In this document: positions 8,565 through 18,325 of the stretch, one piece after another | Position numbering within the stretch: position 1 is the first letter of the stretch | Layout of the letters: each line of letters opens with the position of its first letter | NCBI RefSeq assembly: GCF_946190065.1 | Contig: NZ_CAMHZD010000012.1 | Span: 1 to 64,000 of the forward strand | Direction of reading: 5' to 3' | Length of the DNA stretch: 64,000 nt | DNA from: Streptococcus mitis | GTDB lineage: Bacteria > Bacillota > Bacilli > Lactobacillales > Streptococcaceae | Program-made: the position numbers and the translations under genes | The notes under the pieces: model-generated | Seen by the model: only the letters and a program-made list of their open reading frames with translations | Databases searched by the model: none | What the model was told of the DNA's origin: nothing

Positions 8565-8892
8565 GTTATTCTTCTTTCTAAAGGTGGTGCGAAGCCACCC
8601 TATAGGGCTTAGTTTATACTTTTCTTTTTATGACGTATTTTCATATACTGGATATAAAATCGTGTTGCTTCTTTTCCACAAAAGAAAAGTACTGTTTTCT
8701 TTGCAACCTATCTAGTATAACACAAGAGAGAAGCAAAAGATAGTTAAATCCGTCGATAAAGTCATGTAAACGATTTTTCTGAGAAAATGAGGCTGAAATT
8801 TCCACTATTTCATAAACTTTTTTAAAGCGTAGCAGAATTGTGCAAAAGTTTTTTTCTTGTGCTAGAATGAAAATCGAATAGGAGGAAGATAA
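8565..8892. promoter_or_regulatory. Divergent control region of cshA and the flavoprotein gene
   Basis: On the minus strand an extended -10 (TGT TATACT, hexamer at 8719-8714) would give cshA an untranslated leader of about 140 nt. A GGTGG/CCACC hairpin at about 8584-8600 lies just before the AGAAAGAAG ribosome site. On the plus strand an extended -10 TGC TAGAAT (hexamer 8863-8868) precedes the flavoprotein gene, with the ribosome site AGGAGG. No coding sequence is apparent in this 328-bp gap. Confidence 0.55.
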
Positions 8893-10209
8893 ATGTTAAC
8901 TTATGATTTAATCGTTATCGGATTTGGTAAAGCTGGTAAAACACTAGCAGGTAAATTGGCTTCAGCTGGCAAAAAAGTTGCCCTCATTGAACGTAGCAAA
9001 GCCATGTACGGCGGAACTTGTATCAACATCGGTTGTATCCCAACTAAGACTTTGCTAGTTGCTGCTGAGAAGGACTTGTCTTTTGAAGAAGTGATTGCTA
9101 CCAAAAACACTATCACTGGTCGCCTCAACGGTAAAAACTATGCGACTGTTGCTGGTACAGGCGTGGATATCTTTGATGCGGAAGCTCACTTCCTTTCAAA
9201 TAAAGTCATCGAAATCCAAGCTGGTGATGAAAAGAAAGAACTGACTGCTGAAACAATCGTCATCAACACTGGTGCTGTTTCAAACGTCTTGCCAATCCCT
9301 GGACTTGCTACAAGCAAAAACGTCTTTGACTCAACAGGTATCCAAAACTTGGACAAATTGCCTGAAAAACTTGGAGTCCTTGGTGGCGGAAATATCGGTC
9401 TTGAATTTGCTGGTCTTTACAACAAACTTGGAAGCAAGGTTACAGTTCTAGATGCCTTGGATACTTTCCTTCCTCGTGCAGAACCTTCAATCGCTGCTCT
9501 TGCTAAACAATACATGGAAGAAGACGGTATTGAATTGCTTCAAAACATTCGTACTACTGAAATCAAAAACGACGGTGACCAAGTGCTTGTCGTAACTGAA
9601 AATGAAACTTACCGTTTCGACGCCCTTCTTTACGCAACTGGACGCAAACCAAATGTAGAACCACTTCAACTTGAAAATACAGATATTGAACTAACTGAAC
9701 GTGGTGCTATTAAAGTAGATAAACATTGTCAAACAAACGTTCCTGGTGTCTTTGCAGTTGGAGATGTCAACGGTGGCCTTCAATTTACCTACATTTCACT
9801 TGATGACTTCCGTGTTGTTTACAGCTACCTTGCTGGAGATGGCAGCTACACACTTGAAGACCGTCTCAATGTACCAAACACCATGTTTATCACACCTGCA
9901 CTTTCACAAGTTGGTTTGACTGAAAGCCAAGCAGCTGATTTGAAACTTCCATACGCCGTTAAGGAAATTCCTGTCGCAGCCATGCCTCGTGGTCACGTAA
10001 ACGGAGACCTTCGCGGTGCTTTCAAAGCTGTTGTTAATACTGAAACAAAAGAAATTCTTGGAGCAAGCATCTTCTCAGAAGGTTCTCAAGAAATCATCAA
10101 CATCATCACTGTTGCTATGGACAACAAGATTCCTTACACTTACTTCACAAAACAAATCTTCACTCACCCAACCTTGGCTGAGAACTTGAATGACTTGTTT
10201 GCGATTTAA
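8893..10209 (+). CDS. har: Flavoprotein disulfide reductase, hypothiocyanous acid reductase type
   Basis: This 438-residue class I pyridine nucleotide-disulfide oxidoreductase has an FAD-binding GFGKAG motif at about 10-15, redox cysteines C43 and C48 in GGTCINIGCIP, an NAD(P)H-binding GGGNIGLEFAG, the second FAD motif ATGRKPN/VGDVNGG, and a C-terminal dimerisation domain with the active-site HPTLAE. It resembles RclA of E. coli and the pneumococcal protein reported to reduce hypothiocyanous acid made by host peroxidases; that role is by homology. It is cytosolic, with the Shine-Dalgarno AGGAGG 8 nt before ATG and a terminator after it. Confidence 0.85.
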   Translation: MLTYDLIVIGFGKAGKTLAGKLASAGKKVALIERSKAMYGGTCINIGCIPTKTLLVAAEKDLSFEEVIATKNTITGRLNGKNYATVAGTGVDIFDAEAHFLSNKVIEIQAGDEKKELTAETIVINTGAVSNVLPIPGLATSKNVFDSTGIQNLDKLPEKLGVLGGGNIGLEFAGLYNKLGSKVTVLDALDTFLPRAEPSIAALAKQYMEEDGIELLQNIRTTEIKNDGDQVLVVTENETYRFDALLYATGRKPNVEPLQLENTDIELTERGAIKVDKHCQTNVPGVFAVGDVNGGLQFTYISLDDFRVVYSYLAGDGSYTLEDRLNVPNTMFITPALSQVGLTESQAADLKLPYAVKEIPVAAMPRGHVNGDLRGAFKAVVNTETKEILGASIFSEGSQEIINIITVAMDNKIPYTYFTKQIFTHPTLAENLNDLFAI

Positions 10210-10230
10210 GTTGAGATTTAATCGTATCGA

Positions 10231-10254
10231 ACAGCCCTCTGAGGGCTGTTTTTA
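10231..10254 (+). terminator. Terminator after the har-like gene
   Basis: ACAGCCCTC and GAGGGCTGT arms with a very short loop are followed by a T run. Confidence 0.9.
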
Positions 10255-10269
10255 CTTCTGCGAAATCTC

Positions 10270-10420
10270 ATACTCTTCGAAAATCAAATTCAAACCACGT
10301 CAGCTTCACCTTGCCGTATATATGTTACTGACTTCGTCAGTTCTATCTACAACCTCAAAGCAGTGCTTTGAGCAACCTACGACTAGCTTCCTAGTTTGCT
10401 CTTTGATTTTCATTGAGTAT
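10270..10420 (-). repeat. BOX element (A-B-C, minus orientation)
   Basis: This is a complete 151-bp BOX repeat, read boxA-boxB-boxC on the minus strand. The ends are ATACTCTTCGAAAATC and ATTTTCATTGAGTAT. The boxB hairpin region carries TGACTTCGTCA and CAAAGCAGTGCTTTG. It fills the gap between the har terminator and the murT promoter. Confidence 0.92.
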
Positions 10421-10444
10421 CAAATCTGTCTTTTCCCTCTTTTA

Positions 10445-10460
10445 TGATATAATAGAAACA
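10445..10460 (+). promoter_or_regulatory. murT promoter placed for a leaderless mRNA
   Basis: TGA TATAAT is an extended -10 with its hexamer at 10448-10453. The expected start site, seven bases downstream, is 10460, the A of the murT ATG. No Shine-Dalgarno precedes the ATG. The -35 (TCTGTC at 10425-10430) is poor, as is usual for extended -10 promoters. Confidence 0.65.
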
Positions 10461-11803
10461 TGAAATTAAAAACTACTTTGGGCCTTCTTGCTGGGCGTTC
10501 TTCCCACTTCGTTTTGAGCCATCTTGGCCGTGGAAGTACGCTCCCAGGAAAACTTGCCCTTCAATTTGATAAAGATATTTTACAAAATCTAGCTAAGAAC
10601 TACGAGATTGTCGTGGTCACTGGAACCAACGGGAAAACCCTGACAACTGCCCTCACTGTCGGCATTTTAAAAGAGGTTTATGGTCAAGTTCTGACCAACC
10701 CAAGCGGTGCCAACATGATTACAGGAATTGCGACAACCTTCTTAACAGCCAAATCTTCTAAAACTGGGAAAAATATTGCCGTCCTAGAAATCGACGAAGC
10801 CAGTCTATCTCGTATCTGTGACTATATCCAGCCAAGCCTTTTTGTCATCACGAATATCTTCCGTGACCAGATGGACCGCTATGGTGAAATTTACACAACT
10901 TACAAGATGATTTTGGATGCCATTCGTAAGGTGCCTACGGCTACTGTTCTCCTTAATGGAGACAGTCCACTTTTCTACAAGCCAGCTATTCCAAATCCTG
11001 TACAGTATTTTGGTTTTGACTTAGAAAAAGGACCCGCTCGAGAAGCTCACTACAATACAGAAGGAATTCTCTGTCCTGACTGCCAAGGCATCCTCAAATA
11101 TGAGCACAATACCTATGCCAACTTGGGGGCCTATATCTGTGAAAATTGTGGCTGCAAACGTCCTGATCTCAACTATCGCTTGACAGAACTAGTTGAGTTG
11201 ACCAACAATCGCTCTCGCTTTGTCATTGACGGACAAGAATACGGTATTCAAATCGGTGGTCTCTACAATATCTACAACGCCCTAGCTGCAGTTGCTATCG
11301 CCCGTTTCCTTGGTGCAAATCCACAACTCATCAAGCAGGGATTTGACAAGAGCCGTGCAGTCTTTGGACGCCAAGAAACCTTCCATATCGGTGACAAGGA
11401 ATGCACCCTCGTCTTGATTAAAAATCCAGTCGGTGCGACCCAAGCTATCGAGATGATTAAACTAGCTCCTTATCCATTTAGCCTATCTGTACTCCTAAAT
11501 GCCAACTATGCAGATGGAATTGATACAAGCTGGATCTGGGATGCTGATTTTGAACAAATCACTGACATGGACATTCCCGAAATCAACGCTGGCGGTGTTC
11601 GCCATTCTGAAATCGCACGTCGTCTACGAGTAACAGGCTATCCAGCTGATAAAATCACTGAAACAAGTAGTCTGGAACAAGTTCTTAAAACCATTGAGAA
11701 CCAAGACTGTAAGCATGCCTATATCCTAGCAACTTATACTGCTATGCTGGAATTCCGCGAACTGCTGGCTAGTCGTCAGATTGTTAGAAAGGAGATGAAC
11801 TAA
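10460..11803 (+). CDS. murT: Lipid II isoglutaminyl synthase, MurT subunit
   Basis: This 447-residue Mur-ligase-like subunit, with GatD, amidates the D-Glu of lipid II to D-isoglutamine, which pneumococcal cross-linking requires. Visible are the P-loop VVTGTNGKT at about 52-60, the central ATPase region, and an inserted Cys4 zinc ribbon at about 205-230 (CPDC and CENCGC). A C-terminal DUF1727-type domain follows. The next gene, gatD, overlaps the stop codon by one base, so the two subunits are translationally coupled. Confidence 0.95.
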   Translation: MKLKTTLGLLAGRSSHFVLSHLGRGSTLPGKLALQFDKDILQNLAKNYEIVVVTGTNGKTLTTALTVGILKEVYGQVLTNPSGANMITGIATTFLTAKSSKTGKNIAVLEIDEASLSRICDYIQPSLFVITNIFRDQMDRYGEIYTTYKMILDAIRKVPTATVLLNGDSPLFYKPAIPNPVQYFGFDLEKGPAREAHYNTEGILCPDCQGILKYEHNTYANLGAYICENCGCKRPDLNYRLTELVELTNNRSRFVIDGQEYGIQIGGLYNIYNALAAVAIARFLGANPQLIKQGFDKSRAVFGRQETFHIGDKECTLVLIKNPVGATQAIEMIKLAPYPFSLSVLLNANYADGIDTSWIWDADFEQITDMDIPEINAGGVRHSEIARRLRVTGYPADKITETSSLEQVLKTIENQDCKHAYILATYTAMLEFRELLASRQIVRKEMN

Positions 11804-12585
11804 TGGTTTATACTTCACTTTCCTCAAAAGCTGGCAATTACCCCTATCAGCTCAACATTGCCCACCTCTATGGGAACCTCATGAATACCTACGGGGACAA
11901 TGGAAACATCCTCATGCTCAAGTATGTGGCTGAAAAACTGGGAGCCCATGTGACCGTTGACATCGTTTCTCTCCATGATGACTTTGATGAAAATCACTAC
12001 GACATCGCCTTTTTCGGTGGCGGTCAAGACTTTGAACAAAGTATTATTGCAGACGACCTACCTGCTAAAAAAGAGAGCATTGACAACTACATCCAAAACA
12101 ACGGTGTAGTTCTGGCTATCTGCGGTGGTTTCCAACTATTGGGCCAATATTATGTTGAGGCTTCTGGGAGACGTATCGAAGGTTTAGGGGTCATGGGCCA
12201 CTACACCCTCAACCAGACCAATAACCGTTTTATCGGTGACATCAAGATTCATAATGAAGATTTCAATGAAACCTACTATGGATTTGAGAATCATCAGGGC
12301 CGTACCTTCCTCTCAGATGATCAAAAACCACTGGGACAGGTTGTCTATGGAAATGGAAATAACGAAGAAAAAATCGGTGAAGGCGTTCATTATAAAAATG
12401 TCTTTGGTTCTTACTTCCACGGACCGATCCTCTCTCGTAATGCCAATCTAGCTTATCGCCTAGTCACTACTGCCCTCAAGAAGAAATATGGTCAGGACAT
12501 CCAACTCCCTGCCTATGAAGATATTCTCAGCCAAGAAATCGCTGAAGAATACAGCGACGTGAAAAGCAAGGCTGACTTTTCTTAA
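11803..12585 (+). CDS. gatD: Lipid II isoglutaminyl synthase, glutaminase subunit GatD
   Basis: This 260-residue class I glutamine amidotransferase-like subunit supplies ammonia to MurT. The catalytic Cys is C107 in AICGGFQ and the catalytic His is H206 in GSYFHGP; as in this family, the triad lacks the usual third residue context of CobQ proteins. The Shine-Dalgarno GGAG lies in the murT end. It is cytosolic and works on membrane-bound lipid II. Confidence 0.95.
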   Translation: MVYTSLSSKAGNYPYQLNIAHLYGNLMNTYGDNGNILMLKYVAEKLGAHVTVDIVSLHDDFDENHYDIAFFGGGQDFEQSIIADDLPAKKESIDNYIQNNGVVLAICGGFQLLGQYYVEASGRRIEGLGVMGHYTLNQTNNRFIGDIKIHNEDFNETYYGFENHQGRTFLSDDQKPLGQVVYGNGNNEEKIGEGVHYKNVFGSYFHGPILSRNANLAYRLVTTALKKKYGQDIQLPAYEDILSQEIAEEYSDVKSKADFS

Positions 12586-12603
12586 ACAAAAGGAAATTAT
12601 ATC

Positions 12604-12638
12604 AAAGAACTCTGTTATCTTGTCGGAGTTCTTTTTGT
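12604..12638 (+). terminator. Terminator of murT-gatD
   Basis: AAAGAACTC and GGAGTTCTTT arms enclose a 12-nt loop and are followed by T-rich sequence. Confidence 0.88.
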
Positions 12639-12712
12639 CTTTTCTTTTACCCTTCTCCCTTGCATTTTCTCACTTTTTTTGCCAAAATAGAGGGGTAGAA
12701 AGAAGGTAGCAT

Positions 12713-13795
12713 ATGTCTAAATTACAACAAATCGTAACATATCTTGAATCAGAAAAACTAGACGTCGCTGTCGTATCTGACCCCGTCACAATCAATTACC
12801 TCACTGGCTTTTACAGTGATCCCCATGAACGCCAAATGTTCCTTTTTGTCCTAGCAGATCAGGAACCCCTCCTCTTTGTCCCAGCTCTTGAGGTTGAGCG
12901 TGCAAGCAGCACCGTTTCCTTCCCAGTTGTGGGCTATGTGGATTCTGAAAATCCATGGCAAAAAATGAAACATGCTCTTCCACAACTTGACTTCAAACGT
13001 GTCGCTGTTGAGTTTGACAATCTCATCTTGACCAAATATCATGGCTTGAAAATAGTCTTTGAAACTGCTGAGTTTGAAAACCTCACTCCTCGTATCCAAC
13101 GCATGCGCCTCATCAAATCAGCTGACGAAGTGCAAAAAATGATGGTTGCAGGTCTCTATGCTGACAAGGCTGTTAAGGTTGGTTTTGACAATATTTCTCT
13201 TGATAAGACTGAGACAGATATCATCGCCCAAATTGACTTTGCTATGAAGCGTGAAGGTTATGAAATGAGCTTTGATACCATGGTCTTGACTGGTGATAAT
13301 GCTGCAAATCCACACGGTATTCCAGCAGCTAATAAGGTTGAAAATGATGCTCTTCTCCTCTTTGACCTGGGTGTTCTAGTCAACGGCTATGCGTCAGATA
13401 TGACTCGTACAGTCGCAGTCGGCAAACCTGACCAATTCAAGAAAGACATTTACAACTTGACTCTTGAAGCCCAACAAGCTGCTCTTGACTTTATCAAACC
13501 AGGTGTGACTGCCCATGAAGTGGATCGTGCTGCTCGTGAGGTCATCGAAAAAGCTGGTTACGGCGAGTACTTCAACCACCGTCTCGGTCACGGTATCGGT
13601 ATGGATGTCCACGAATTCCCATCTATCATGGAAGGAAACGACATGATCATCGAAGAAGGCATGTGCTTCTCTGTTGAACCAGGTATCTATATCCCTGGTA
13701 AAGTTGGTGTCCGTATCGAAGACTGCGGTGTTGTTACCAAGGATGGCTTCGACCTCTTTACAAGCACCAGCAAAGACTTGCTTTATTTTGATTAA
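12713..13795 (+). CDS. pepQ: Xaa-Pro dipeptidase PepQ
   Basis: This 360-residue M24-family metallopeptidase cleaves Xaa-Pro dipeptides from imported peptides. An N-terminal creatinase-type domain (about 1-125) is followed by the pita-bread catalytic domain with the five metal ligands in context: FDLGV and SDMTR (Asp), HRLGHGIG (His), SVEPGIY (Glu) and RIEDCG (Glu). It is cytosolic and monocistronic. The Shine-Dalgarno is AAGGTAG, 5 nt before the ATG. Confidence 0.93.
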   Translation: MSKLQQIVTYLESEKLDVAVVSDPVTINYLTGFYSDPHERQMFLFVLADQEPLLFVPALEVERASSTVSFPVVGYVDSENPWQKMKHALPQLDFKRVAVEFDNLILTKYHGLKIVFETAEFENLTPRIQRMRLIKSADEVQKMMVAGLYADKAVKVGFDNISLDKTETDIIAQIDFAMKREGYEMSFDTMVLTGDNAANPHGIPAANKVENDALLLFDLGVLVNGYASDMTRTVAVGKPDQFKKDIYNLTLEAQQAALDFIKPGVTAHEVDRAAREVIEKAGYGEYFNHRLGHGIGMDVHEFPSIMEGNDMIIEEGMCFSVEPGIYIPGKVGVRIEDCGVVTKDGFDLFTSTSKDLLYFD

Positions 13796-13820
13796 TATTC
13801 ATCTAAAATCTTCCCACAAT

Positions 13821-13866
13821 AAAACGCATAGTATCAAGCTTTCAACACCTGATATTATGCGTTTTT
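13821..13866. terminator. Bidirectional terminator between pepQ and the ECF gene
   Basis: AAAACGCATA and TATGCGTTTT arms enclose a 24-nt loop with further ATCA/TGAT pairing and carry A and T runs on both strands. Confidence 0.85.
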
Positions 13867-13897
13867 TCTTATTTGAAAGACTTTTAACTCAGCCTCT

Positions 13898-14359
13898 TTA
13901 CTTAATCTTCTTGATACTTTGACTAAGAATAAATCCTACAATCATCCCTACAATATTTTGCATGAAATTTGGTAGAATTTCTGGTAGGGCTGCAGCCCAG
14001 CCATTCATCAATGTAGAACCCAAGGCGTAACCCCCTACCATGGCAATCGTTGCTAAGATAAGGCCTAACCACTGAGTTTTTCCTTTAAATCCTGCGAAAA
14101 ATCCCTGCAATCCATGGTTGACCAAGCTAAAGAACATCCATTGAGGGTAGCCTGATAAGAGGTCAATCAAGAAACCTGCTAGTCCTCCGACTACAGCTCC
14201 TTCACGACTACCAAAATAAAAGGCTGCGAAGAAGACACCCGCATCTAAAAGAGTTAGAATGCCTGTCGGTGTTGGAATTTTTAAGAAATAGCCTAGAACC
14301 ACAGAAAGGGCGGTTAATAGGGATACAAGGGCGATTTTAGTTGTTTTGGTTTGCTTCAT
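13898..14359 (-). CDS. ECF transporter substrate-binding (S) component, probably vitamin B6
   Basis: This 153-residue protein has five to six hydrophobic segments in the pattern of ECF S components, with the N-terminal small-residue helix (ALVSLLTALSVVLG) that docks to EcfT. It has no ATPase partner here, as is usual for group II ECF systems that share one energising module. It overlaps the upstream pyridoxine/HMP kinase gene by 23 nt. Pairing with such a kinase is typical of the PdxU-type vitamin B6 transporters; a thiamine-precursor substrate is the alternative. Confidence 0.75.
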   Translation of the reverse strand: MKQTKTTKIALVSLLTALSVVLGYFLKIPTPTGILTLLDAGVFFAAFYFGSREGAVVGGLAGFLIDLLSGYPQWMFFSLVNHGLQGFFAGFKGKTQWLGLILATIAMVGGYALGSTLMNGWAAALPEILPNFMQNIVGMIVGFILSQSIKKIK

Positions 14360-15110
14360 ATTGTCTTACTCCATACTGATCTGCTTGTGCAATGGCACGG
14401 TAAACGAAAGCCTTAGAGCTTTCTACTGCTGGTAAAAGTTCATAACCTTTAACCAAGTGACTGGCAATGCTGGAGGCAAAGGTACAACCTGCACCAGCAT
14501 TTTGCCCTTGGATAACTGGATTTTCTAGGACTGTAAAGGTCTGTCCGTCATAAAAGACATCCATAGCCTTGTCCTGACTAAGACGATTGCCTCCCTTGAT
14601 AATGACTGCTGGCGCTCCTAAGCCATTTAATTTCTGAGCTGCAGTTTTCATGTCTTCCAAGGTTTTAATTTCCTGACCAGCTAATAATTCTGCTTCAGGA
14701 AGATTAGGCGTAATCACACTGACATGAGGGAAAAAGCGAATCAATTCTTGACAGAGCTCACTTACAGCTACATCATGCGTTTCCTTGCAGACCAAGACAG
14801 GATCCAATACCACAGGCACTCCTGGACGTTGCTTGATAAAGTCCAATGCCTTCTCAGCTACACTGACAGTTGGTAGAAGACCAATCTTAATCCCTGCAAA
14901 TTCCACATCACGCAAGCTATCTAATTCATGTTGAAAAATGCTATCGTCAGTTGGAAAAACTTCAAAGCCCTTTTCCGTCAAGGCTGTCAAACAAGTCACT
15001 GCTACAAAGCCATGCAAGCCGTTCAAGGTATAGGTAGCCAAATCAGCTGACAGGCCACCACCACTAAAAATATCATTTCCAGAAAGTGCTAAAATACGAT
15101 TATTCTTCAT
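14337..15110 (-). CDS. Pyridoxine / hydroxymethylpyrimidine kinase family
   Basis: This 257-residue ribokinase-fold kinase carries the N-terminal [15 protein letters not shown] substrate loop, [12 protein letters not shown], and the C-terminal anion hole [14 protein letters not shown]. The family (ThiD/PdxK) phosphorylates HMP or pyridoxine, pyridoxal and pyridoxamine. No other thiamine gene is nearby, and the following gene is an ECF S component, so vitamin B6 salvage is more likely. It overlaps truA by 11 nt, forming a truA-kinase-S component operon. Confidence 0.8.
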   Translation of the reverse strand: MKNNRILALSGNDIFSGGGLSADLATYTLNGLHGFVAVTCLTALTEKGFEVFPTDDSIFQHELDSLRDVEFAGIKIGLLPTVSVAEKALDFIKQRPGVPVVLDPVLVCKETHDVAVSELCQELIRFFPHVSVITPNLPEAELLAGQEIKTLEDMKTAAQKLNGLGAPAVIIKGGNRLSQDKAMDVFYDGQTFTVLENPVIQGQNAGAGCTFASSIASHLVKGYELLPAVESSKAFVYRAIAQADQYGVRQYEANQNN

Positions 15111-15849
15111 AACGAATCTCCTTTAAATACAAACCATTTGGTGCTGCAGTGGGACCTGCAAGTTGCCTGTCCTTTTTCTCCAAGATGAGGTCAATCTGCT
15201 CCACTGGCATACGATTATTTCCGATTTTGAGCAGTGTCCCCACCATATTGCGAATCTGCTTATACAAGAAACCATTTCCTGAAAAGGTAAAGGTCAAAAA
15301 CTGACCTGTCTCATCAACTGACAAACTAGCTTCTGTGATGGTGCGAACCTTATCCTCTACACTAGTCCCAGAGGCTGTAAAACCGGTAAAATCATGGGTT
15401 CCCTCTAGATTTTTGATTGCAATCTGCATGCGTTCCACATCGAGTGGATAAGGAAAGTGAGTGGCATAGTGACGGCGCATGGGATTTTTAGGACGACCCC
15501 TATCCACGATAAACTCATAGGTCTTGCTGTGCTTGGCATAACGGCAATGAAAATCATCTGCCACTAGCTCAATCGAAATCACATCAATATCTTCAGGGGA
15601 CTGGGTGTCCAAGGCAAAGCGAAGTTTTTCCTCATCCATTTGATAGGGCAAGTCAAAATGAATCACCTGTCCCAAAGCATGAACCCCACTATCAGTCCTA
15701 CCAGCACCGTGAACAGTGATTGCTTTCCCTTTATTGAGTCTCGTCAAGGTTTTTTCAATTTCTTCCTGAACACTACGCGCATGAGGCTGGCGCTGAAAAC
15801 CAGCAAAGGCGTAACCGTCATAGGAAATAGTTGCTTTATATCTTGTCAT
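15100..15849 (-). CDS. truA: tRNA pseudouridine(38-40) synthase TruA
   Basis: This 249-residue enzyme isomerises uridines 38-40 in the tRNA anticodon stem. The catalytic Asp is in [15 protein letters not shown] at about residue 52. The start is placed at [12 protein letters not shown]; an ATG nine bases upstream (15858) would add MEV. It heads an operon with the kinase and ECF gene; the grouping has no clear functional logic but is conserved in mitis-group genomes as I recall them. Confidence 0.95.
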   Translation of the reverse strand: MTRYKATISYDGYAFAGFQRQPHARSVQEEIEKTLTRLNKGKAITVHGAGRTDSGVHALGQVIHFDLPYQMDEEKLRFALDTQSPEDIDVISIELVADDFHCRYAKHSKTYEFIVDRGRPKNPMRRHYATHFPYPLDVERMQIAIKNLEGTHDFTGFTASGTSVEDKVRTITEASLSVDETGQFLTFTFSGNGFLYKQIRNMVGTLLKIGNNRMPVEQIDLILEKKDRQLAGPTAAPNGLYLKEIRYEE

Positions 15850-15930
15850 AACTTCCATTTTATCAAGAAATTAGTCTGTAGACAAGGTCCTAAAATAAAT
15901 ACTGTATGGGTACAAAAATCCTAAAAAGAA

Positions 15931-15953
15931 AAACTTAGGAACCAATCCTAAGC
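15931..15953 (-). terminator. Terminator of the MFS gene
   Basis: On the minus strand CTTAGG and CCTAAG arms are followed by TTTTTC; the 5' arm overlaps the MFS stop region at 15948. Confidence 0.7.
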
Positions 15954-17099
15954 TCTCTTTTGAAGTAGGTACATGACAAAGATAGAAGTTACAATCAACC
16001 AAACTCCCAAAATTGTAAAGACCAACATTCCATTTTGTGTTAGTAACCCAATTGCACTTAGAACGAATGGGGTCGTAAAGGCTCCGAAACTACAGCCTAA
16101 TACAGCAAATGAAGTGGCTTGATTGAGAAGTTTAGCTGGAATTCTTTCAGAGACAAGTTGAAAGACCGTCGTCAAGGCTACACTGTAGGCAAAACCAGCC
16201 AGAATACTTCCTGCCACTACCACCCACAAGGATGGAGACAAGGCAATCACAATTTGCCCTAAGCCAAAGGTAATACCAGACCAGAGGAGCAACTTTTCCT
16301 TAAAGATAGAAATCAAGAAAGAAAAACTCACCCCAGCCACAATCCCGATTAACTGCATGACACTAAGAACAAAACTAGATAACTGGGCATCCCCCAATCC
16401 TCTTTCCACCATCAAGCTTGGAATACGGATGGTAATAGCCGTATTGGTACAAACTACAACTGCCGCTTCAATAGCTAGGGTAAAAATCAAGCCTTTCATT
16501 TCTCGAGTTAAACGACTTACTTCCTTCGTTTTTTTCTTGACTTCTTTCTTTTCTTTTCCATAAGGGACAAAGAGTAAATAAAGGGTCAGCACCAAAAATC
16601 CAGCACTATAGGCTAGGAAGGTAGCTGTCCAACCAAAGGCCAACAATTGGCCGACTGCCAAGGTAATGAGAGAAGCCCCAACGACCTCTGCAGAACCGCG
16701 TAGCCCTAACATCTGAATCCGCGTTTTTCCTTGATAACGTTCACTGATAATAGAAATGGCCTTAGCATTGATCATTCCAACACCCAAACCAAAAAGAATC
16801 CGTGTTCCAAAGACAAAGGGGTAGGCTTGATACCAGAAAGGAGCCGTTCCGCTTAGTGATAAAATCAGCAATCCCAAACTAATCTGTAATCGCTCAGGAA
16901 ATATTTTTTCTAAGAAACCATTTAGTAGTAACATAATCATGATTCCAAAGGAAGGCAAGCTCGCCAAGAGCTCAATTTGTTCCTTAGGATAGCCTTGATA
17001 ATAGTCAAACATGGCTGGCAGGGCACTCGAGATGGAAAAGGATGTAATCAAAACGAGGGAGAGAGCCAAAATACTGGCCCGTTCTAAAAATTGTTTCAT
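15948..17099 (-). CDS. MFS transporter (oxalate/formate or CynX-like)
   Basis: This is a 12-segment major facilitator with a Lys/Glu-rich cytoplasmic loop in the middle (KEKKEVKKKTKEVSRL) and an MFS signature in loop 2-3. The start is placed at MKQFLERASI (17099), where the first helix begins; the frame extends to 17153 but that adds a charged tail with no ribosome site. The substrate is unknown; relatives carry cyanate, aromatic acids or small organic anions. The gene stands alone with its own terminator. Confidence 0.75.
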   Translation of the reverse strand: MKQFLERASILALSLVLITSFSISSALPAMFDYYQGYPKEQIELLASLPSFGIMIMLLLNGFLEKIFPERLQISLGLLILSLSGTAPFWYQAYPFVFGTRILFGLGVGMINAKAISIISERYQGKTRIQMLGLRGSAEVVGASLITLAVGQLLAFGWTATFLAYSAGFLVLTLYLLFVPYGKEKKEVKKKTKEVSRLTREMKGLIFTLAIEAAVVVCTNTAITIRIPSLMVERGLGDAQLSSFVLSVMQLIGIVAGVSFSFLISIFKEKLLLWSGITFGLGQIVIALSPSLWVVVAGSILAGFAYSVALTTVFQLVSERIPAKLLNQATSFAVLGCSFGAFTTPFVLSAIGLLTQNGMLVFTILGVWLIVTSIFVMYLLQKRA

Positions 17100-17225
17100 G
17101 AAATCTCTTTCTATATTTTCTCTTAATCTTCTGTCTCTTTTGATAGTTATCAAACAAGCAAGAAAAGAAGAAGCCTCTTTGGTGTATAGACTCCTTCTTA
17201 AACTCGAAAATGAATCCCTTGTGTC

Positions 17226-17855
17226 TTAGGATGACTTTCTCTTGATTTGCTTAATAAAGTAGAAGATAAATCCTGCCACCATATAGGCAACAAAGATAAT
17301 CAGACACCACTTGAACACGACATCCCAACCCTTGTTTACATTCAAAAAGAAGTAAGGGAAGGGACTGACCTTAGAATTAGGAACATCAAGTTTCAGTACC
17401 AAGCCATTAAAAAGAGCAAAAATCATATAAAGCAAGGGTAAAATCGTCCACACAACTGGATCCCAAATCTTGTATTGACCCTGTTTGTCAAAAAAGAGGG
17501 TATCTGCTAAAAACCAGAGGGGAACGATATAGTGGCAAAGGAAATTTTCTAGGGTATAGAAATTAGTCGCAATAGGCGCTAATAGGAAATGGTAAATCAC
17601 ACAGGTAATCATGATACTCATGGTGACCCCACCTTTTAAGCGCAAAAGACTTGGTTTTTGCCAGTCTTCACCTAAACGGCTCATAACCTTTAGGAGATAG
17701 AGCGTAAAAATCGCGACTAAAAGGTTGGACAGAACCGTATAATAGAGTAACATCCCAAATCCACCATGCTTGGCGATTTCAAGATAAACTCCCGTAAAAG
17801 CCGCTAGAAACAAGAAGATACGGCTATAAAATACAAGTTTATAGTGTTTTGACAT
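17226..17855 (-). CDS. Pr6Pr-family six-helix membrane protein
   Basis: This 209-residue protein has six hydrophobic segments with conserved aromatic and His-containing stretches (ENFLCHYIVPLWF). It fits the Pr6Pr family of unknown function. It begins 2 nt after the yjdM/phnA stop, so both are expressed together, but no functional link is evident. Confidence 0.7.
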   Translation of the reverse strand: MSKHYKLVFYSRIFLFLAAFTGVYLEIAKHGGFGMLLYYTVLSNLLVAIFTLYLLKVMSRLGEDWQKPSLLRLKGGVTMSIMITCVIYHFLLAPIATNFYTLENFLCHYIVPLWFLADTLFFDKQGQYKIWDPVVWTILPLLYMIFALFNGLVLKLDVPNSKVSPFPYFFLNVNKGWDVVFKWCLIIFVAYMVAGFIFYFIKQIKRKSS

Positions 17856-17857
17856 GC

Positions 17858-18196
17858 TTAAATTTTCTTCACAAACTCTGATTTGAGTTTCATGGCACCA
17901 AAACCATCAATTTTACAGTCGATATTGTGGTCGCCTTCTACGATGCGGATATTCTTCACGCGCGTCCCTTGTTTCAAATCTTTTGGCGCACCTTTTACTT
18001 TCAAGTCCTTGATGAGGGTTACAGTATCACCGTCAGCCAATTTATTTCCGTTGGCATCGATAGCAACAAGGCCCTCTTCTACATCTGCAACTTCAGCAGG
18101 ATTCCACTCATGAGCACACTCTGGGCAAACCAGTAGGGCACCGTCTTCGTAGACATACTCTGAGTTACATTTTGGGCAATTTGGTAAGTTGTTCAT
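17858..18196 (-). CDS. YjdM/PhnA-family zinc ribbon protein
   Basis: This 112-residue protein has an N-terminal zinc ribbon ([21 protein letters not shown], residues about 7-27) and a C-terminal SH3-like PhnA domain ([15 protein letters not shown]). Despite the name, it is not a phosphonate-degrading enzyme; the role is unknown. There is a good ribosome site (AGGAGA) before ATG 18196. It is cytosolic. Confidence 0.88.
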   Translation of the reverse strand: MNNLPNCPKCNSEYVYEDGALLVCPECAHEWNPAEVADVEEGLVAIDANGNKLADGDTVTLIKDLKVKGAPKDLKQGTRVKNIRIVEGDHNIDCKIDGFGAMKLKSEFVKKI

Positions 18197-18289
18197 GGTT
18201 TCTCCTTATCATCATTCACTATTCTTTGAAAATCAAAATTTCTCGAACAGCAACTATTATACCCTAAAATCAGCATTTTGACAAATTTA

Positions 18290-18318
18290 GAAAAAACCGA
18301 TATCAATCTATCGGCTTC
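18290..18318 (-). terminator. Terminator of the cmk operon
   Basis: On the minus strand GCCGATA and TATCGGT arms enclose a short loop and are followed by TTTTTTC, right after the cmk stop. Confidence 0.85.
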
Positions 18319-18325
18319 TCTACAT

